From Streptomyces rugosispiralis (lineage in GTDB: Bacteria > Actinomycetota > Actinomycetes > Streptomycetales > Streptomycetaceae), in the NCBI RefSeq assembly GCF_024505145.1, contig NZ_JANIAA010000003.1, positions 372,001 to 436,000 on the forward strand: DNA of 64,000 nt, in the 5' to 3' direction. Shown here one piece after another: positions 14,753 through 23,264 of the stretch. Within the stretch, counting starts at the first letter, position 1, and every line of letters starts with the position of its first letter. A program made the translations under genes and the position numbers. The notes under the pieces are model-generated. The model saw only the letters and a program-made list of their open reading frames with translations, was not told where the DNA came from and searched no databases.

Positions 14753-15151
14753 TCACCCGGCCACCACCGCGAATGCCTCGATCTCCATCAGGAACTCCGG
14801 CCGCACCAGCGAGACGACCCGCACCGCCGAGGCGGCGGGCAGCCGGTCGTCGGGGATGCACGCGGCGCGGGCCTCGCGGATGGCCGGCATATGGGCCATG
14901 TCCGTGACGAAGTACGTCAGCTTGATCACGTCGTCGAACGTGGCACCGGCGGCGGCGAGGCAGCGCCGCAGGTTCTCGAAGACCTGGCGGGCCTGGGCCT
15001 CCGGGTCACCCTCGCCGACGACGTTGCCCGCCTCGTCCAGGGCGATCTGGCCGGAAACGGCCACGAACCGCCCGGTGCCCTGGACGACATGGGAGTACTG
15101 GGCGGCGGGCGCGACCCCGTCCGGGGCGGGGATCCTGATCAGCTCACTCAT
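14753..15151 (-). CDS. RidA family protein
   Basis: The 132-residue protein has the YjgF/YER057c/UK114 fold. AQYSHVVQGTGRFVAVSGQIALDEAGNVV is the first conserved block, QVFENLRRCLAAAGATFDDVIKLTYFVTDM the second, and PAASAVRVVSLVRPEFLMEIEAFAV the third, with the Arg that binds the substrate carboxylate in archetypal RidA. RidA proteins hydrolyse reactive enamines and imines released by PLP dehydratases and amine oxidases. Both enzyme types are encoded within 12 kb, but no operon link is seen. The gene is convergent with the NmrA-like gene, 25 bases apart. Confidence 0.9.
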   Translation of the reverse strand: MSELIRIPAPDGVAPAAQYSHVVQGTGRFVAVSGQIALDEAGNVVGEGDPEAQARQVFENLRRCLAAAGATFDDVIKLTYFVTDMAHMPAIREARAACIPDDRLPAASAVRVVSLVRPEFLMEIEAFAVVAG

Positions 15152-15164
15152 GGGTGCAGCGTAA

Positions 15165-15393
15165 TCATGTGAGGGCCGACCAGGCGCGGGTCAGGTCGGC
15201 CGTGAACGGGTGGCCCGGAGTGGTGAGCACCTGCTGGGCCGGGCCCTGCTCGATCAGTTCGCTCGCCTCCAGGACGGCGATGCGGGTGGCCAGGGCCGCC
15301 GCGTCCAGGTCGTGGGTGATGAGGATCAGGGCCAGGTCGGCGTGGTCGTGGGGCAGGGCGACGAGGTGGTCGAGGATGTCCCGACGGGTGACG
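15165..15393 (-). pseudogene. Fragment of a peptide/nickel-type ABC transporter ATPase (C-terminal end)
   Basis: The minus strand encodes AVTRRDILDHLVALPHDH, then LALILITHDLDAAALATRIAVLE and QGPAQQVLTTPGHPFTADLTRAW, followed by TGA at 15167-15165. This is the end of an oligopeptide-type ABC ATPase, with the ITHD switch His and the typical GP-x-x-x-VL-x-x-PxHPFT tail. Walker A, the signature motif and Walker B are absent. The homology stops abruptly near 15394, where an unrelated fragment begins on the other strand. Confidence 0.8.
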
Positions 15394-15765
15394 GCCTGCG
15401 CGGCTACCTGCGCGACGGCGGCACCGGGTCCCTCCGCCCCGACGAGCCCTTCGACGGTCCGGAGTCACGCAACTACGAGGCCGCCAACCGCATCGTGAAG
15501 TGCGCGGACGGCCACGCCCCCACGCCCCGCCAGGTGGCCGCCGACATCCGCCGGACACGGCGGCTGGATCCACGGCCGGTCCTCACCGGTATCGAGGCGT
15601 CCACCTGCGCCTACTGGCACCACCGGCCCGCCCACCGCACCCGGCTCGGCAGCCCCGACGCCCCGCCCGTCCTGCTGGTCGCCTCCGCCCACGACCCCGT
15701 CACCCCCATCGAGGGCGCACGGCGGCTCCGGCACCGGCTGCCCGGTGCGCGGCGTCGCCCACTTT
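15394..15765 (+). pseudogene. Fragment of an alpha/beta hydrolase (TAP-like C-terminal domain)
   Basis: The plus strand encodes LRGYLRDGGTGSLRPDEPF through CAYWHHRPAHRTRLGSPDAPPVLLVASAHDPVTP and EGARRLRHRLPGAR. This is the C-terminal domain of SlpD/tripeptidyl-aminopeptidase-like secreted hydrolases, where SAHDPVTP carries the catalytic Asp. The N-terminal part with signal peptide and nucleophile Ser is missing, and the end runs out of frame near 15760. It abuts an ABC ATPase fragment at about 15394, marking a rearrangement point. Confidence 0.75.
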
Positions 15766-15961
15766 CTGTGAGTTTCTGTGAATCACCGGCAGGTCGGCTG
15801 CCGCGACCTGCCGGTTTCCCCCGGACCCGACTGCCGGTTCTCATGCGACACCCGGACTCGTGCAGAGCCGTCCCAGAACAGCGGATCACTGTGGTGCGAC
15901 GCGCCACGACGACGTCGGGCGACCGCGACCAGGTCCAGAGGGACAGAAGGAAGTGCGCCTC

Positions 15962-17455
15962 ATGCCCAACGGCAGCATCGGCAGCGCCACCACGAGCGCC
16001 GGCACCAGCGCGAACACCGGCACCGGCACCGGCGCAGGACCGCTCGGCGGCGAACCACACAAGAGGTGGAACAGACGCCTCATCGGCCAGGTGGCCATCC
16101 TGATCCTGGTGAACACCATGGTGGACACCGTCGTCACCGCACCGCTCCTCGTCCTTCCGGAGATGCTCGACCACTTCGGCACCGATCAGTCGGCGTGGAT
16201 CGACGCCAGCTCGCTGCTGGCGGGGGCGATGTGGGCGCCGCTGCTCGGGAAGAGCGCCGATATCCACGGCAAGCGCGGAGTGCTGGTGGCGACGTTGGTC
16301 ACCGCCTTGGCGGGCGCCCTCGTATGCCTCGTCGCTCCCAATCTCTGGGTGTTCATCTTCGGGCGGCTGCTCCAGGGGGCGGCCGTGGGAGCCGTGTTCC
16401 TCACGGTCGCGCTCATCCGTGACATGTGCGCACCGGACATGGCGATGGTCGTCACGGGCGTCGTGACCTCCGGCTCCGCGCTCCTCAGCATCGTCATGCC
16501 CGCCCTCTTCGAGGTGACGGCCGCGGAGTTCGGCTGGCGGAGCGTGTTCGTGGCATCGGCGGTCTTCGCGGCCATCGCGGCGGTCCTGGTGCACCGCCTC
16601 GTCGCCCAGTCCACGATCAGGACGCCGGGCAAGGTCGACATCGCCGGGGCCGTCCTCCTCGGCGGCGGGCTGGCGGCGGTGCTCAGCTATGTGAGCCTCG
16701 GGTCGGAGTTCGGCTGGTTCGCCGTGGGTCCGCTCGCCCTCCTCGTCGGTGGCGCCGCGGCACTGGCCCGGTGGTTCCTGGTGGCGAGCCGGATCCCCGA
16801 GCCCGTGATCGACATCAGAAACCTCGGCGGGCCACTGGTGCTCACGCTGCTCGTGGTCGTCTTCGGAACCGGCGCGTACCAGAGCATGCTCACGCTCTTC
16901 GGCCTCATCGCCAAGGTCTCGGCGGATCAGGGCCTCGGGTACGGGCTCGCCGCCCCGGGGGCGCTGGGCCTGCTGTACGGCATACCGGCGATCGGCATCG
17001 TGCTCGGCGGCACCCTGGCGGGGGTGCTCAGCACCCGTCTCGGACCGGCCGTGGCGCTGGCGGGCGGAGTGGCGATCGGAACGGTGGGAACCGTCGGGAT
17101 GTTCCTGGGGGACTCGGTGCTCCCGCTCGCGGTCGTCTGCTCCTTCCTGCTGAGCCTGACCGCGGGAACGCTCGTGACATCAGGCTTCAACATGGCCGCG
17201 ACGCTCGCACCCCCGGAACGGCAGGGCGTGGTGTCCAGCATGGTCATGGTGATGGTGGCGACCGGTGCGGTGATCCTGAAGTTCGTGGGTTCGGCCGTAC
17301 TCAAGTCCACCAACACGGTCGTCGGTGGAGAGACGGTGAACTCGGCGCTGGGAGTGCACAGTTACATCGCCTTGGCCGCCGGCGCGTTCATCGCCGCGGC
17401 CGTGGTCGTGGTCATCCTGCTGCGCACCCACCGCCGCGCGGGCGGGGGAGACTAG
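15962..17455 (+). CDS. MFS transporter, DHA2 (drug:H+ antiporter, 14-helix) type
   Basis: The ATG at 15962 with GAAGGAAG upstream gives 497 residues. After a Gly/Thr-rich cytoplasmic start of about 35 residues there are about 14 hydrophobic segments. The first-loop motif appears as LLGKSADIHGKRGVLV, and GRLLQGAAVGAVFLTVALIRD is the usual antiporter stretch. The family exports drugs, dyes or metabolites using the proton gradient. A response regulator and sensor kinase follow after 29 bases in the same direction, so the exporter may be in the same operon and answer to that system. The exported compound cannot be inferred. Confidence 0.87.
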   Translation: MPNGSIGSATTSAGTSANTGTGTGAGPLGGEPHKRWNRRLIGQVAILILVNTMVDTVVTAPLLVLPEMLDHFGTDQSAWIDASSLLAGAMWAPLLGKSADIHGKRGVLVATLVTALAGALVCLVAPNLWVFIFGRLLQGAAVGAVFLTVALIRDMCAPDMAMVVTGVVTSGSALLSIVMPALFEVTAAEFGWRSVFVASAVFAAIAAVLVHRLVAQSTIRTPGKVDIAGAVLLGGGLAAVLSYVSLGSEFGWFAVGPLALLVGGAAALARWFLVASRIPEPVIDIRNLGGPLVLTLLVVVFGTGAYQSMLTLFGLIAKVSADQGLGYGLAAPGALGLLYGIPAIGIVLGGTLAGVLSTRLGPAVALAGGVAIGTVGTVGMFLGDSVLPLAVVCSFLLSLTAGTLVTSGFNMAATLAPPERQGVVSSMVMVMVATGAVILKFVGSAVLKSTNTVVGGETVNSALGVHSYIALAAGAFIAAAVVVVILLRTHRRAGGGD

Positions 17456-17484
17456 AGGACTGGCGACGGGCGAGGGCGGGACGG

Positions 17485-18189
17485 ATGACGGCATCGGAAC
17501 GGCTGCTGGTGGTGGAGGACGAGCCGACGCTCCGCGAGTTGCTCTCCGCGAGTCTGCGGCTGGCGGGCTTCGCCGTGGTCGCGGTCGCGACCGGCGAAGA
17601 GGCGCTGGCCGCGGTGCGGGAGCGGCGTCCCGACCTGATCGTGCTGGATGTGATGCTGCCCGGCATCGACGGCTTCGAGGTCGTCCACCGGCTGCGCGGG
17701 CAGCGTCCGCTCGCGGCGGCGGGCCATCCCCCGGTGCTGTTCCTCACCGCCCGCGATGCGCCCGAGGACCGGATCAGCGGGCTCAGGGCGGGCGGTGACG
17801 ACTATGTCACCAAGCCGTTCAACCTGGAGGAGCTGGTGCTGCGCATCCGGGCCATTCTGCGCCGCGTGAGCGGTCGGCAGTCGGACGGCCGACTGGTCGT
17901 CGGCGATCTGGAGCTGGACCCGGACAGCCATCAGGTGACCCGGGGCGGGCAGCCGATGCGGCTGTCCCCCACCGAGTTCGGCCTGTTGCGCGTGCTGATG
18001 GAGAACGCCGGGCGGGTGCTGTCGAAGTCCCAACTCCTGGAGCTGGTCTGGCAGTACGACTTCGGGGGCGACGACAGCATCGTCGCCTCCTACATCAGCT
18101 ATCTGCGGCGCAAGGTGGACCTGGGCGAACCGAAGCTGATCCATACGGTGCGCGGCACCGGGTATGTACTGCGCAGGCCGCCGCGGTGA
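17485..18189 (+). CDS. Response regulator transcription factor, OmpR/PhoB type
   Basis: The 234-residue protein has a receiver domain (residues 6-122) with acidic pocket ED at 11-12, phospho-acceptor Asp55 in LIVLDVMLPGIDGFE and Lys110 in DDYVTKPFN. A winged helix follows (residues 137-232: LVVGDLELDPDSHQVTRGGQPMRLSPTEFGLLRVLMENAG, then IVASYISYLRRKVD and HTVRGTGYVLR). It binds DNA when phosphorylated. The GTGA overlap with the kinase gene shows translational coupling. The MFS gene 29 bases upstream is a candidate target. The ATG at 17485 has GGGCGGGAC upstream. Confidence 0.93.
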   Translation: MTASERLLVVEDEPTLRELLSASLRLAGFAVVAVATGEEALAAVRERRPDLIVLDVMLPGIDGFEVVHRLRGQRPLAAAGHPPVLFLTARDAPEDRISGLRAGGDDYVTKPFNLEELVLRIRAILRRVSGRQSDGRLVVGDLELDPDSHQVTRGGQPMRLSPTEFGLLRVLMENAGRVLSKSQLLELVWQYDFGGDDSIVASYISYLRRKVDLGEPKLIHTVRGTGYVLRRPPR

Positions 18190-19688
18190 GCGAGGGCCCC
18201 GCACGCGGGCCGCGTGGCCGGCTCTCGCTGCGCGGTCGGCTGCTGGCGATCGCCCTGACGCTGCTCGTGGCCGCCCTGCTCGGCAGCAACGCCCTGGCCG
18301 TCGTGCTGCTCCAGCGCGACTTGCTGCATCAGCTGGACAACCGGCTCCGCACCGCCGCCACGGACACCGCGCGCCTCACCGACCCGTCCGGCCCGGCGGG
18401 CGATCGGACATCGCGGGTGCGCGACACCGTGGAGCAGCAGCTGACCGGCGATGTCTATCTGGCCTCCGTCGGCGCGAACGGCCGCGTCCAGCGGGTCATC
18501 CGGCCCGCGGCGCACAGTGCTCCCGCCCTGCCCCCGCTCGACGCGGCGGCGGTCGGCGAGCGCGGCCGGCGGCCCTTCGAGGCCCCGGCCGCCGACGGCG
18601 GCGAGGCATGGCGGGTGATCGCCGTACCGCTCGACGCGCGGGGAGAGGAACATGAGCAGGCCGAGGGCGCCCGCGGCAGCGTCGTCGTCGCGGCCTCCCT
18701 CGCCCAGGTCGACGCGACGATCGGACAGCTCGGCACCCGGATGCTGCTCATCGACTCCCTGGTGCTGGCGCTGCTCGGCGGGGCCGGGTGGTTCGCCGTA
18801 CGGGCCGGGCTGCGCCCGCTGCGCCGGATCGAGACCACCGCGGCGGCCATCGCGGAGGGCGACCTGTCCAGCCGCGTCCCGGAGTTGGCCGCCTCCCGCA
18901 CCGAACTCGGCCGTCTTGCCGCGGCGCTCAACGGCATGCTGGACCGGGTCGAGGAGAGCGACGCCGCGCGGGCGGCCGTCGCCGAGCGGATGCGCCGGTT
19001 CATCGCGGACGTCGGCCACGAGCTGCGCACCCCGCTCTTCGGCATCAAGGGGTTCACCGAGCTGTACCGGATGGGCGGCATGCCCGAGCGCGCCGATGTC
19101 GACGCCGCGATGGGCCGTATCGAGCGGGAAGCGGCACGGCTGGTCCGGCTGGTCGAGGACCTGCTGCTGCTCGCCCGCCTCGACGAGTACGCCGCCGCCA
19201 CGGACCTCCCGCTCCATCCCAGCCCGATGGACCTGCGCACCCTGGCCGTCGACGCCCTGCACGACCTGCGCGCCCTCGATCCACGGCGCCCGGTCGCCCT
19301 CACCGGGCCCGGCGGCGGGCCGCCGGGTGGCGCGCCGGTGCTCGGCGACGAGGCGAGACTGCGCCAGGTCACCTCCAATCTCGTCGGCAACGCGGTGGCG
19401 CACACCCCGCCCGGCACTCCGGTCCGGATCGGCGTCGGCACCCAGGACGGTCTGGCCGTGCTGGAGCTGCACGACGAGGGTCCGGGGATGTCCGAGGAGC
19501 AGGCCGCCCGCGCCTTCGACCGCTTCTACCGCGCGGACGACGCCCGCGGCCGCACCGAGAGCGGAGGCGCGGGGCTCGGCCTCGCGATCGTCCACTCCCT
19601 GGTGACGGCCCACCACGGCCGGGTGGAGGTGCGCACGGCCCCGGACGAGGGCGCCACGTTCCGCGTGCTGCTCCCCCTGGACGGCTGA
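18186..19688 (+). CDS. Sensor histidine kinase
   Basis: The 500-residue protein has a membrane helix at about 17-42, an extracytoplasmic region to about 178, and a second helix at about 187-207. A HAMP linker follows (RPLRRIETTAAAIAEGDLSSRVPE), then the dimerisation domain with His278 in DVGHELRTPL. The ATP domain shows the N box NLVGNAVAHTPPG, G1 box DEGPGMS, F box FDRFYRAD and G2 box GGAGLGLAIV. It phosphorylates the regulator encoded just upstream. The start is the GTG at 18186, overlapping the regulator stop as GTGA. The sensed signal is unknown. Cell-envelope stress or a drug is plausible given the exporter upstream. Confidence 0.93.
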   Translation: MSEGPARGPRGRLSLRGRLLAIALTLLVAALLGSNALAVVLLQRDLLHQLDNRLRTAATDTARLTDPSGPAGDRTSRVRDTVEQQLTGDVYLASVGANGRVQRVIRPAAHSAPALPPLDAAAVGERGRRPFEAPAADGGEAWRVIAVPLDARGEEHEQAEGARGSVVVAASLAQVDATIGQLGTRMLLIDSLVLALLGGAGWFAVRAGLRPLRRIETTAAAIAEGDLSSRVPELAASRTELGRLAAALNGMLDRVEESDAARAAVAERMRRFIADVGHELRTPLFGIKGFTELYRMGGMPERADVDAAMGRIEREAARLVRLVEDLLLLARLDEYAAATDLPLHPSPMDLRTLAVDALHDLRALDPRRPVALTGPGGGPPGGAPVLGDEARLRQVTSNLVGNAVAHTPPGTPVRIGVGTQDGLAVLELHDEGPGMSEEQAARAFDRFYRADDARGRTESGGAGLGLAIVHSLVTAHHGRVEVRTAPDEGATFRVLLPLDG

Positions 19689-19716
19689 GCGCCGCCGGGC
19701 CTGACGCGCCCGGCTC

Positions 19717-19834
19717 AGAGCCTGTGTCATATCCTCGGTCGGATCAGCGTGCGGCGTCAGGGGGCACCTCCCAGCGGTAGCTGGGGGAGCGTGCCAGGCG
19801 TCGCACGCCCGGCCGGGGATATGACACAGGCTCT
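19717..19834. mobile_element. MITE-like palindromic element with 18-bp perfect terminal inverted repeats
   Basis: AGAGCCTGTGTCATATCC (19717-19734) is repeated exactly in reverse complement at 19817-19834. The 118-bp interior is also self-complementary (CTCCCAGC pairing with GCTGGGGGAG, outer arms GCGTGCG and CGCACGC), so the whole unit can fold into one long hairpin. It codes for nothing and looks like a miniature element mobilised by a transposase elsewhere. Its right end is the first base of the stop codon of the FAD monooxygenase. No clear target duplication is seen. Confidence 0.8.
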
Positions 19835-21357
19835 CAGCGCACCGTCGTCAGCCCGCTTCCGATGGTGGCGAGCAGGGTCTCGCCGCAGGCGGCCGAGGTG
19901 TCCGTCGCCCAGCACACATAGCCGTCGGGGCGGATGAGCAGGGCGGCGGCGCCCAGGTCGTCGGCGCAGGTGGCCCGGACGAGGTCGACGCGCGGCGGAA
20001 GCCGGAGGCCGTCCGGGACGGTTCCGGCCAGATCGAGCAGAACGGCGTGGCCCGAGCCGAACAGCGCCGACAGCCGGGTGGCACCGGCCTCGGTGACCAG
20101 GTCGGCGTCCGGCACGCGCCGCCCGGTGAGGGGATGTTCGCCGGGCAGCTCGTAGCGCAGCGAGAGACCGGACATCAGTCCGGCGAGGTGGCGGTTGGCA
20201 TCGGGCAGCCGCAGCAGCTCGATGAAGATGTCGCGCAGGGCGGCCACGTCCTCGCTCGGGTTGGTGTCCGCCAGGACGCGCTGTGCCGAAGTGTGATGCA
20301 GGACCCGGGCCGCGGCCGGGTGCCGTTCGGCGTGGTAGCTGTCCAGGAGGCCGCTCGGCGCCCGGTCCTGGACGACCGCGGCCAGTTTCCAGCCGAGGTT
20401 GATCGCGTCCTGCATACCGAGGTTGAGCCCCTGGCCACCCAGCGGCGAATGGATATGGGCGGCGTCGCCCGCGAACAGCACGCGGCCCACGCGGTACCGC
20501 TCCAGCTGTCGCGTGGCATCGCCGAAGCGCGAGGAGTTGTCCACCGCCCCGAGGGTGGTCTCCTCGCCGTACACCTCCCGCAGCGCGGTGGCGATCTCCT
20601 CATGGGTGACGGGCGCGTCGCGGGCGGTGTCCACCTGGTCCTCGCGCCCGAAGGTGAAGCGGTAGAGGTCACCGCCGATCGGGACCAGCATGGCCCAGTA
20701 GCCGCCCACATGACGGGTCATGGTGCTGATGTGCCCCATCCGCTTCGGCACCAGCGGGGACACCGCGGTCAGCCGGATGTCGGTCAGCACCGCCTGCTGA
20801 GTCCCGGCCCGCCCGGGAAATGGCAGCTCAAGCAGTTTCCGCACCGTGCTGTGGCCGCCGTCGCAGGCCGCCAGGTAGCGCGCCCGCACCGCCAGACCGT
20901 TCGCCGTCACGGTCACGCCGTCCTCGTCCGACGCGACCTTCGAGACGGCGGCGCCCCGCAGAACCCGCGCGCCCGCGGCGATCGCCCGCTCCTCGAGCAC
21001 CTCCTCGATCTCCCACTGGGGTATGGCGATCGGGTTGTTGTGGCTGGTCCGCCATGGAGTGCAGTCCAAGGGCACGGGCAGCATCGCGAAGTGCCCGCCC
21101 ACCGGGTCACGCGGGGTGGCCCGCCGCAGCATCGGCTCCAACAGCCCCCGGAACTCCAGCAGTTCGGCTGTACGGGGCTGGATCGCGCCGCCCTTCACCT
21201 GCTCGATGCGCTGGTCCAGCTTCTCCAGCACCAGGGTCTCGACCCCGGCCAGCGCCAGCTCGTACGCCAGCATCAGCCCGGTCGGGCCGGCGCCCGCGAT
21301 GACGACGTCGGCCGCGTTCCCCATCGTCTCCTTCTTCCCCGTCTTCTCCGTCGGCAC
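19834..21357 (-). CDS. FAD-dependent monooxygenase (PHBH/aromatic hydroxylase family)
   Basis: The 507-residue protein starts at the GTG at 21357 (GGAGGAG five bases upstream); an internal ATG 11 codons later also has AAGGAG. DVVIAGAGPTGLMLAYELALAGVETLVLEK is the FAD Rossmann motif. ACDGGHSTVRKLLEL carries the DG motif, and VLFAGDAAHIHSPLGGQGLNLGMQDAINLGWKL is the GD ribose-binding motif. These enzymes hydroxylate phenols or polyketides, using NAD(P)H and oxygen. The C-terminal thioredoxin-like domain is typical of the PgaE/RdmE-like branch from antibiotic pathways and rifampicin monooxygenases. It is divergent from a TetR regulator with a palindrome between. Drug inactivation is a possible role, but not shown. 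Confidence 0.9.
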   Translation of the reverse strand: MPTEKTGKKETMGNAADVVIAGAGPTGLMLAYELALAGVETLVLEKLDQRIEQVKGGAIQPRTAELLEFRGLLEPMLRRATPRDPVGGHFAMLPVPLDCTPWRTSHNNPIAIPQWEIEEVLEERAIAAGARVLRGAAVSKVASDEDGVTVTANGLAVRARYLAACDGGHSTVRKLLELPFPGRAGTQQAVLTDIRLTAVSPLVPKRMGHISTMTRHVGGYWAMLVPIGGDLYRFTFGREDQVDTARDAPVTHEEIATALREVYGEETTLGAVDNSSRFGDATRQLERYRVGRVLFAGDAAHIHSPLGGQGLNLGMQDAINLGWKLAAVVQDRAPSGLLDSYHAERHPAAARVLHHTSAQRVLADTNPSEDVAALRDIFIELLRLPDANRHLAGLMSGLSLRYELPGEHPLTGRRVPDADLVTEAGATRLSALFGSGHAVLLDLAGTVPDGLRLPPRVDLVRATCADDLGAAALLIRPDGYVCWATDTSAACGETLLATIGSGLTTVR

Positions 21358-21384
21358 TGCCGCTCCTCCTCGATTTCTCGCCTC

Positions 21385-21400
21385 GGTCTATATGTATACC
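21385..21400. promoter_or_regulatory. Palindromic operator candidate between FAD monooxygenase and TetR genes
   Basis: GGTCTATATGTATACC is an AT-rich imperfect palindrome centred in the 81-base divergent intergenic stretch. The TetR protein encoded at 21439 is the natural candidate to bind it and control both genes. Confidence 0.5.
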
Positions 21401-21438
21401 AGGTGCAGAAATCCTCTGGGGGCAAGTACTCTGCTACG

Positions 21439-22089
21439 GTGATCGACGTGGACGGCAAGCCAGGGCTACGGGAACGGAAGAAGCAGCGGACCCACGCGGC
21501 GATCTCCGAGGCGGCGATCACGCTCTTCCTCGAGCACGGCTTCAACCAGGTCTCGGTGGCCCAGGTGGCCGAGGCCGCCGAGGTGTCCAAGCGCACGCTC
21601 TTCGCCTACTTCCCGGCGAAGGAAGACCTCGTGGTGCACCGCCTCGCCGACCACGAGACCGAAAGCGCCCGCGTCGTACGGGACCGCCCGCCCCGCACCA
21701 CCCCGCTGGCCGCACTGCGCGAGCACTTCCTCAAGGGCCTGCGCGAACGGGACCCGATCACCGGTTTGAACGACCATCCCCAGATCCTCAAGCTCACCCG
21801 GATGATCCTCGACACACCCTCGCTGGTGGCCCGGATGGAGCGGTTCAAGGCCGGCGCCGAACGTGCCCTCGCGCAGGCGCTGCGGGAGACGGCGGACACC
21901 CCGGAACTCACCGCGCGGCTGGCCGCCGTCCAAATCGTCGCCGTCCAGTGGTCACTGGCGCAGGACAACACCGCACGCGTGACGTACGGGGAACCGGCCG
22001 ACGAGCGCTACGCGGATGCGGTGGCCGACGCGGAGCACGCGTTCGCGCTGCTGGAGAACGGACTGCGGCACCTGCCCCCGCGGAAGTGA
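21439..22089 (+). CDS. TetR/AcrR family regulator
   Basis: The start is the GTG at 21439 (a second GTG three codons later is possible), giving about 216 residues. Residues 10-60 form the helix-turn-helix RKKQRTHAAISEAAITLFLEHGFNQVSVAQVAEAAEVSKRTLFAYFPAKEDLVVHRLADHE. The C-terminal part has the helical layout of the TetR C-terminal domain 17 group. The gene is divergent from the FAD monooxygenase and probably represses it, releasing on binding the enzyme substrate. That pairing is common in Streptomyces. The gene is convergent with cbtA, with a strong hairpin between. Confidence 0.9.
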   Translation: MIDVDGKPGLRERKKQRTHAAISEAAITLFLEHGFNQVSVAQVAEAAEVSKRTLFAYFPAKEDLVVHRLADHETESARVVRDRPPRTTPLAALREHFLKGLRERDPITGLNDHPQILKLTRMILDTPSLVARMERFKAGAERALAQALRETADTPELTARLAAVQIVAVQWSLAQDNTARVTYGEPADERYADAVADAEHAFALLENGLRHLPPRK

Positions 22090-22161
22090 CTCCAGGCGCC
22101 CCGCACGGATGGCTCCGGGCCGTCGGGCCGCCAGGTGCCGGGACGTGCCCGCCCGACGCGA

Positions 22162-22191
22162 GAGGGCCCCCGGATGGCTCCGCGGGCCCTC
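22162..22191. terminator. Hairpin terminator between convergent TetR and cbtA genes
   Basis: GAGGGCCC (22162-22169) pairs perfectly with GGGCCCTC (22184-22191) around a 14-base loop. It lies between two convergent genes and can act on both strands. No U-tract follows, as is usual in this GC range. Confidence 0.65.
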
Positions 22192-22207
22192 GTGCGTCTC
22201 GGCGTGG

Positions 22208-22969
22208 TCAGTTCGGGGCGGCCGCCATCGCCCGGCTCTCCTCGGCCTTCGCGGGCCTGGGGTTCAGCATCCGCTCGGCGAGCTCGCCGAAGAGGAGACC
22301 GAAGCCACCCCACAGGATCACCTGCATGGCGAGGGCGGACAGCCGGAACCGCCACAGGACGGTGGCCGGGAAGTCCGCCGGGACCTCGTTGACGACGGGC
22401 AGGAAGGCGAACGCCAGCCCGATGACGACGGCGAAGGCGGCCACCGCGGCGACGGTGGCGTACCAGGTGCCCAGCTTCGGGGCGAGCCGCTTGCCGAGGA
22501 TGGTGGCGGCGATCGCGAGGAGCACGCTGAGCACCATCATCAGGAAGTACAGCGTCGTCCGCTCGCCGATGGTGTCGCCGTTGCCGACGGCGGGCGGGTT
22601 GGCCGGATACTTCAGGAACGGCACGACATAGACCGCGAGCAGCGCACAGCCGGACAGCAGCAGCGCGGTGGCCCGCGGGCCGAAGCGGCCGACGCGGCCG
22701 AGGGCCACGCAGTAGGCGAGGGCGGCGATGCCGCCGAACGCGATCCCGTAGATCAGCACACCGGTGGCCAGACCGGCGGTGGACTGCAGACTACGGGAGA
22801 CGATCTCGACCTCGTGCTCATGCGCGGGCGCGTGGCCCTCCTCGAAGCCGATCGCGCGGTCGACGTTCGGCTCACCGAGGAAGTAGGCGGCGATCAGGGC
22901 GAGCACACCGGCGCCAAGACCGGCGAGCATGCCCCGCACCAACAGGTTTCTCACTGTTGCGGAGTTCAT
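22208..22969 (-). CDS. cbtA: CbtA family cobalt transporter subunit
   Basis: The 253-residue membrane protein has five or more hydrophobic segments and the CbtA hallmarks: MLAGLGAGVLALIAAYFLGEP near the start, a His-rich loop (EEGHAPAHEHEVEIVSRSLQS), and FLKYPANPPAVG. CbtA and CbtB form a small B12-regulated cobalt uptake system predicted by comparative genomics. The gene lies 21 bases downstream of cbtB, and both are behind a cobalamin riboswitch. The ATG at 22969 has GAGGGAC about 12 bases upstream. A cobalamin-binding protein gene is divergent nearby, strengthening the assignment. Confidence 0.92.
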   Translation of the reverse strand: MNSATVRNLLVRGMLAGLGAGVLALIAAYFLGEPNVDRAIGFEEGHAPAHEHEVEIVSRSLQSTAGLATGVLIYGIAFGGIAALAYCVALGRVGRFGPRATALLLSGCALLAVYVVPFLKYPANPPAVGNGDTIGERTTLYFLMMVLSVLLAIAATILGKRLAPKLGTWYATVAAVAAFAVVIGLAFAFLPVVNEVPADFPATVLWRFRLSALAMQVILWGGFGLLFGELAERMLNPRPAKAEESRAMAAAPN

Positions 22970-22990
22970 GGGGGTGCGGCGTCCCTCGCG

Positions 22991-23212
22991 TCAGTGGCAG
23001 GGGAAGCCGAGCAGATGGCGGGCGTCGTGCACCCACTCGTGGACGCCCTCGCCGGAGACGACCGCGGTGGCGCCCTGCTCGGCGCCGACGAAGTACAGCA
23101 GGACCAGCATCAGGATGCCGAAGAAGGCGGCCCAGGGAGCTATCGCCTTCAGCGGCAGCGTGGCGGGGAGGGTGGGCGTGGTGGCTGTCGGCTGCGCGAC
23201 ATGCTGCGCCAT
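22991..23212 (-). CDS. cbtB: CbtB family small cobalt transporter subunit
   Basis: The ATG at 23212, with AAGGAGG eight bases upstream, gives 73 residues. A longer frame upstream runs into the riboswitch and was rejected. There is one membrane helix (WAAFFGILMLVLLYFVG) and the diagnostic C-terminus HEWVHDARHLLGFPCH, whose His and Cys residues are the presumed metal ligands. The protein works with CbtA, encoded next. Expression is expected to fall when cobalamin binds the upstream riboswitch. Confidence 0.93.
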   Translation of the reverse strand: MAQHVAQPTATTPTLPATLPLKAIAPWAAFFGILMLVLLYFVGAEQGATAVVSGEGVHEWVHDARHLLGFPCH

Positions 23213-23264
23213 GGCAGTGGCCTCCTTGAGGGAGTTCGCGTCCCATCGGTGGTGCACAGGACGA

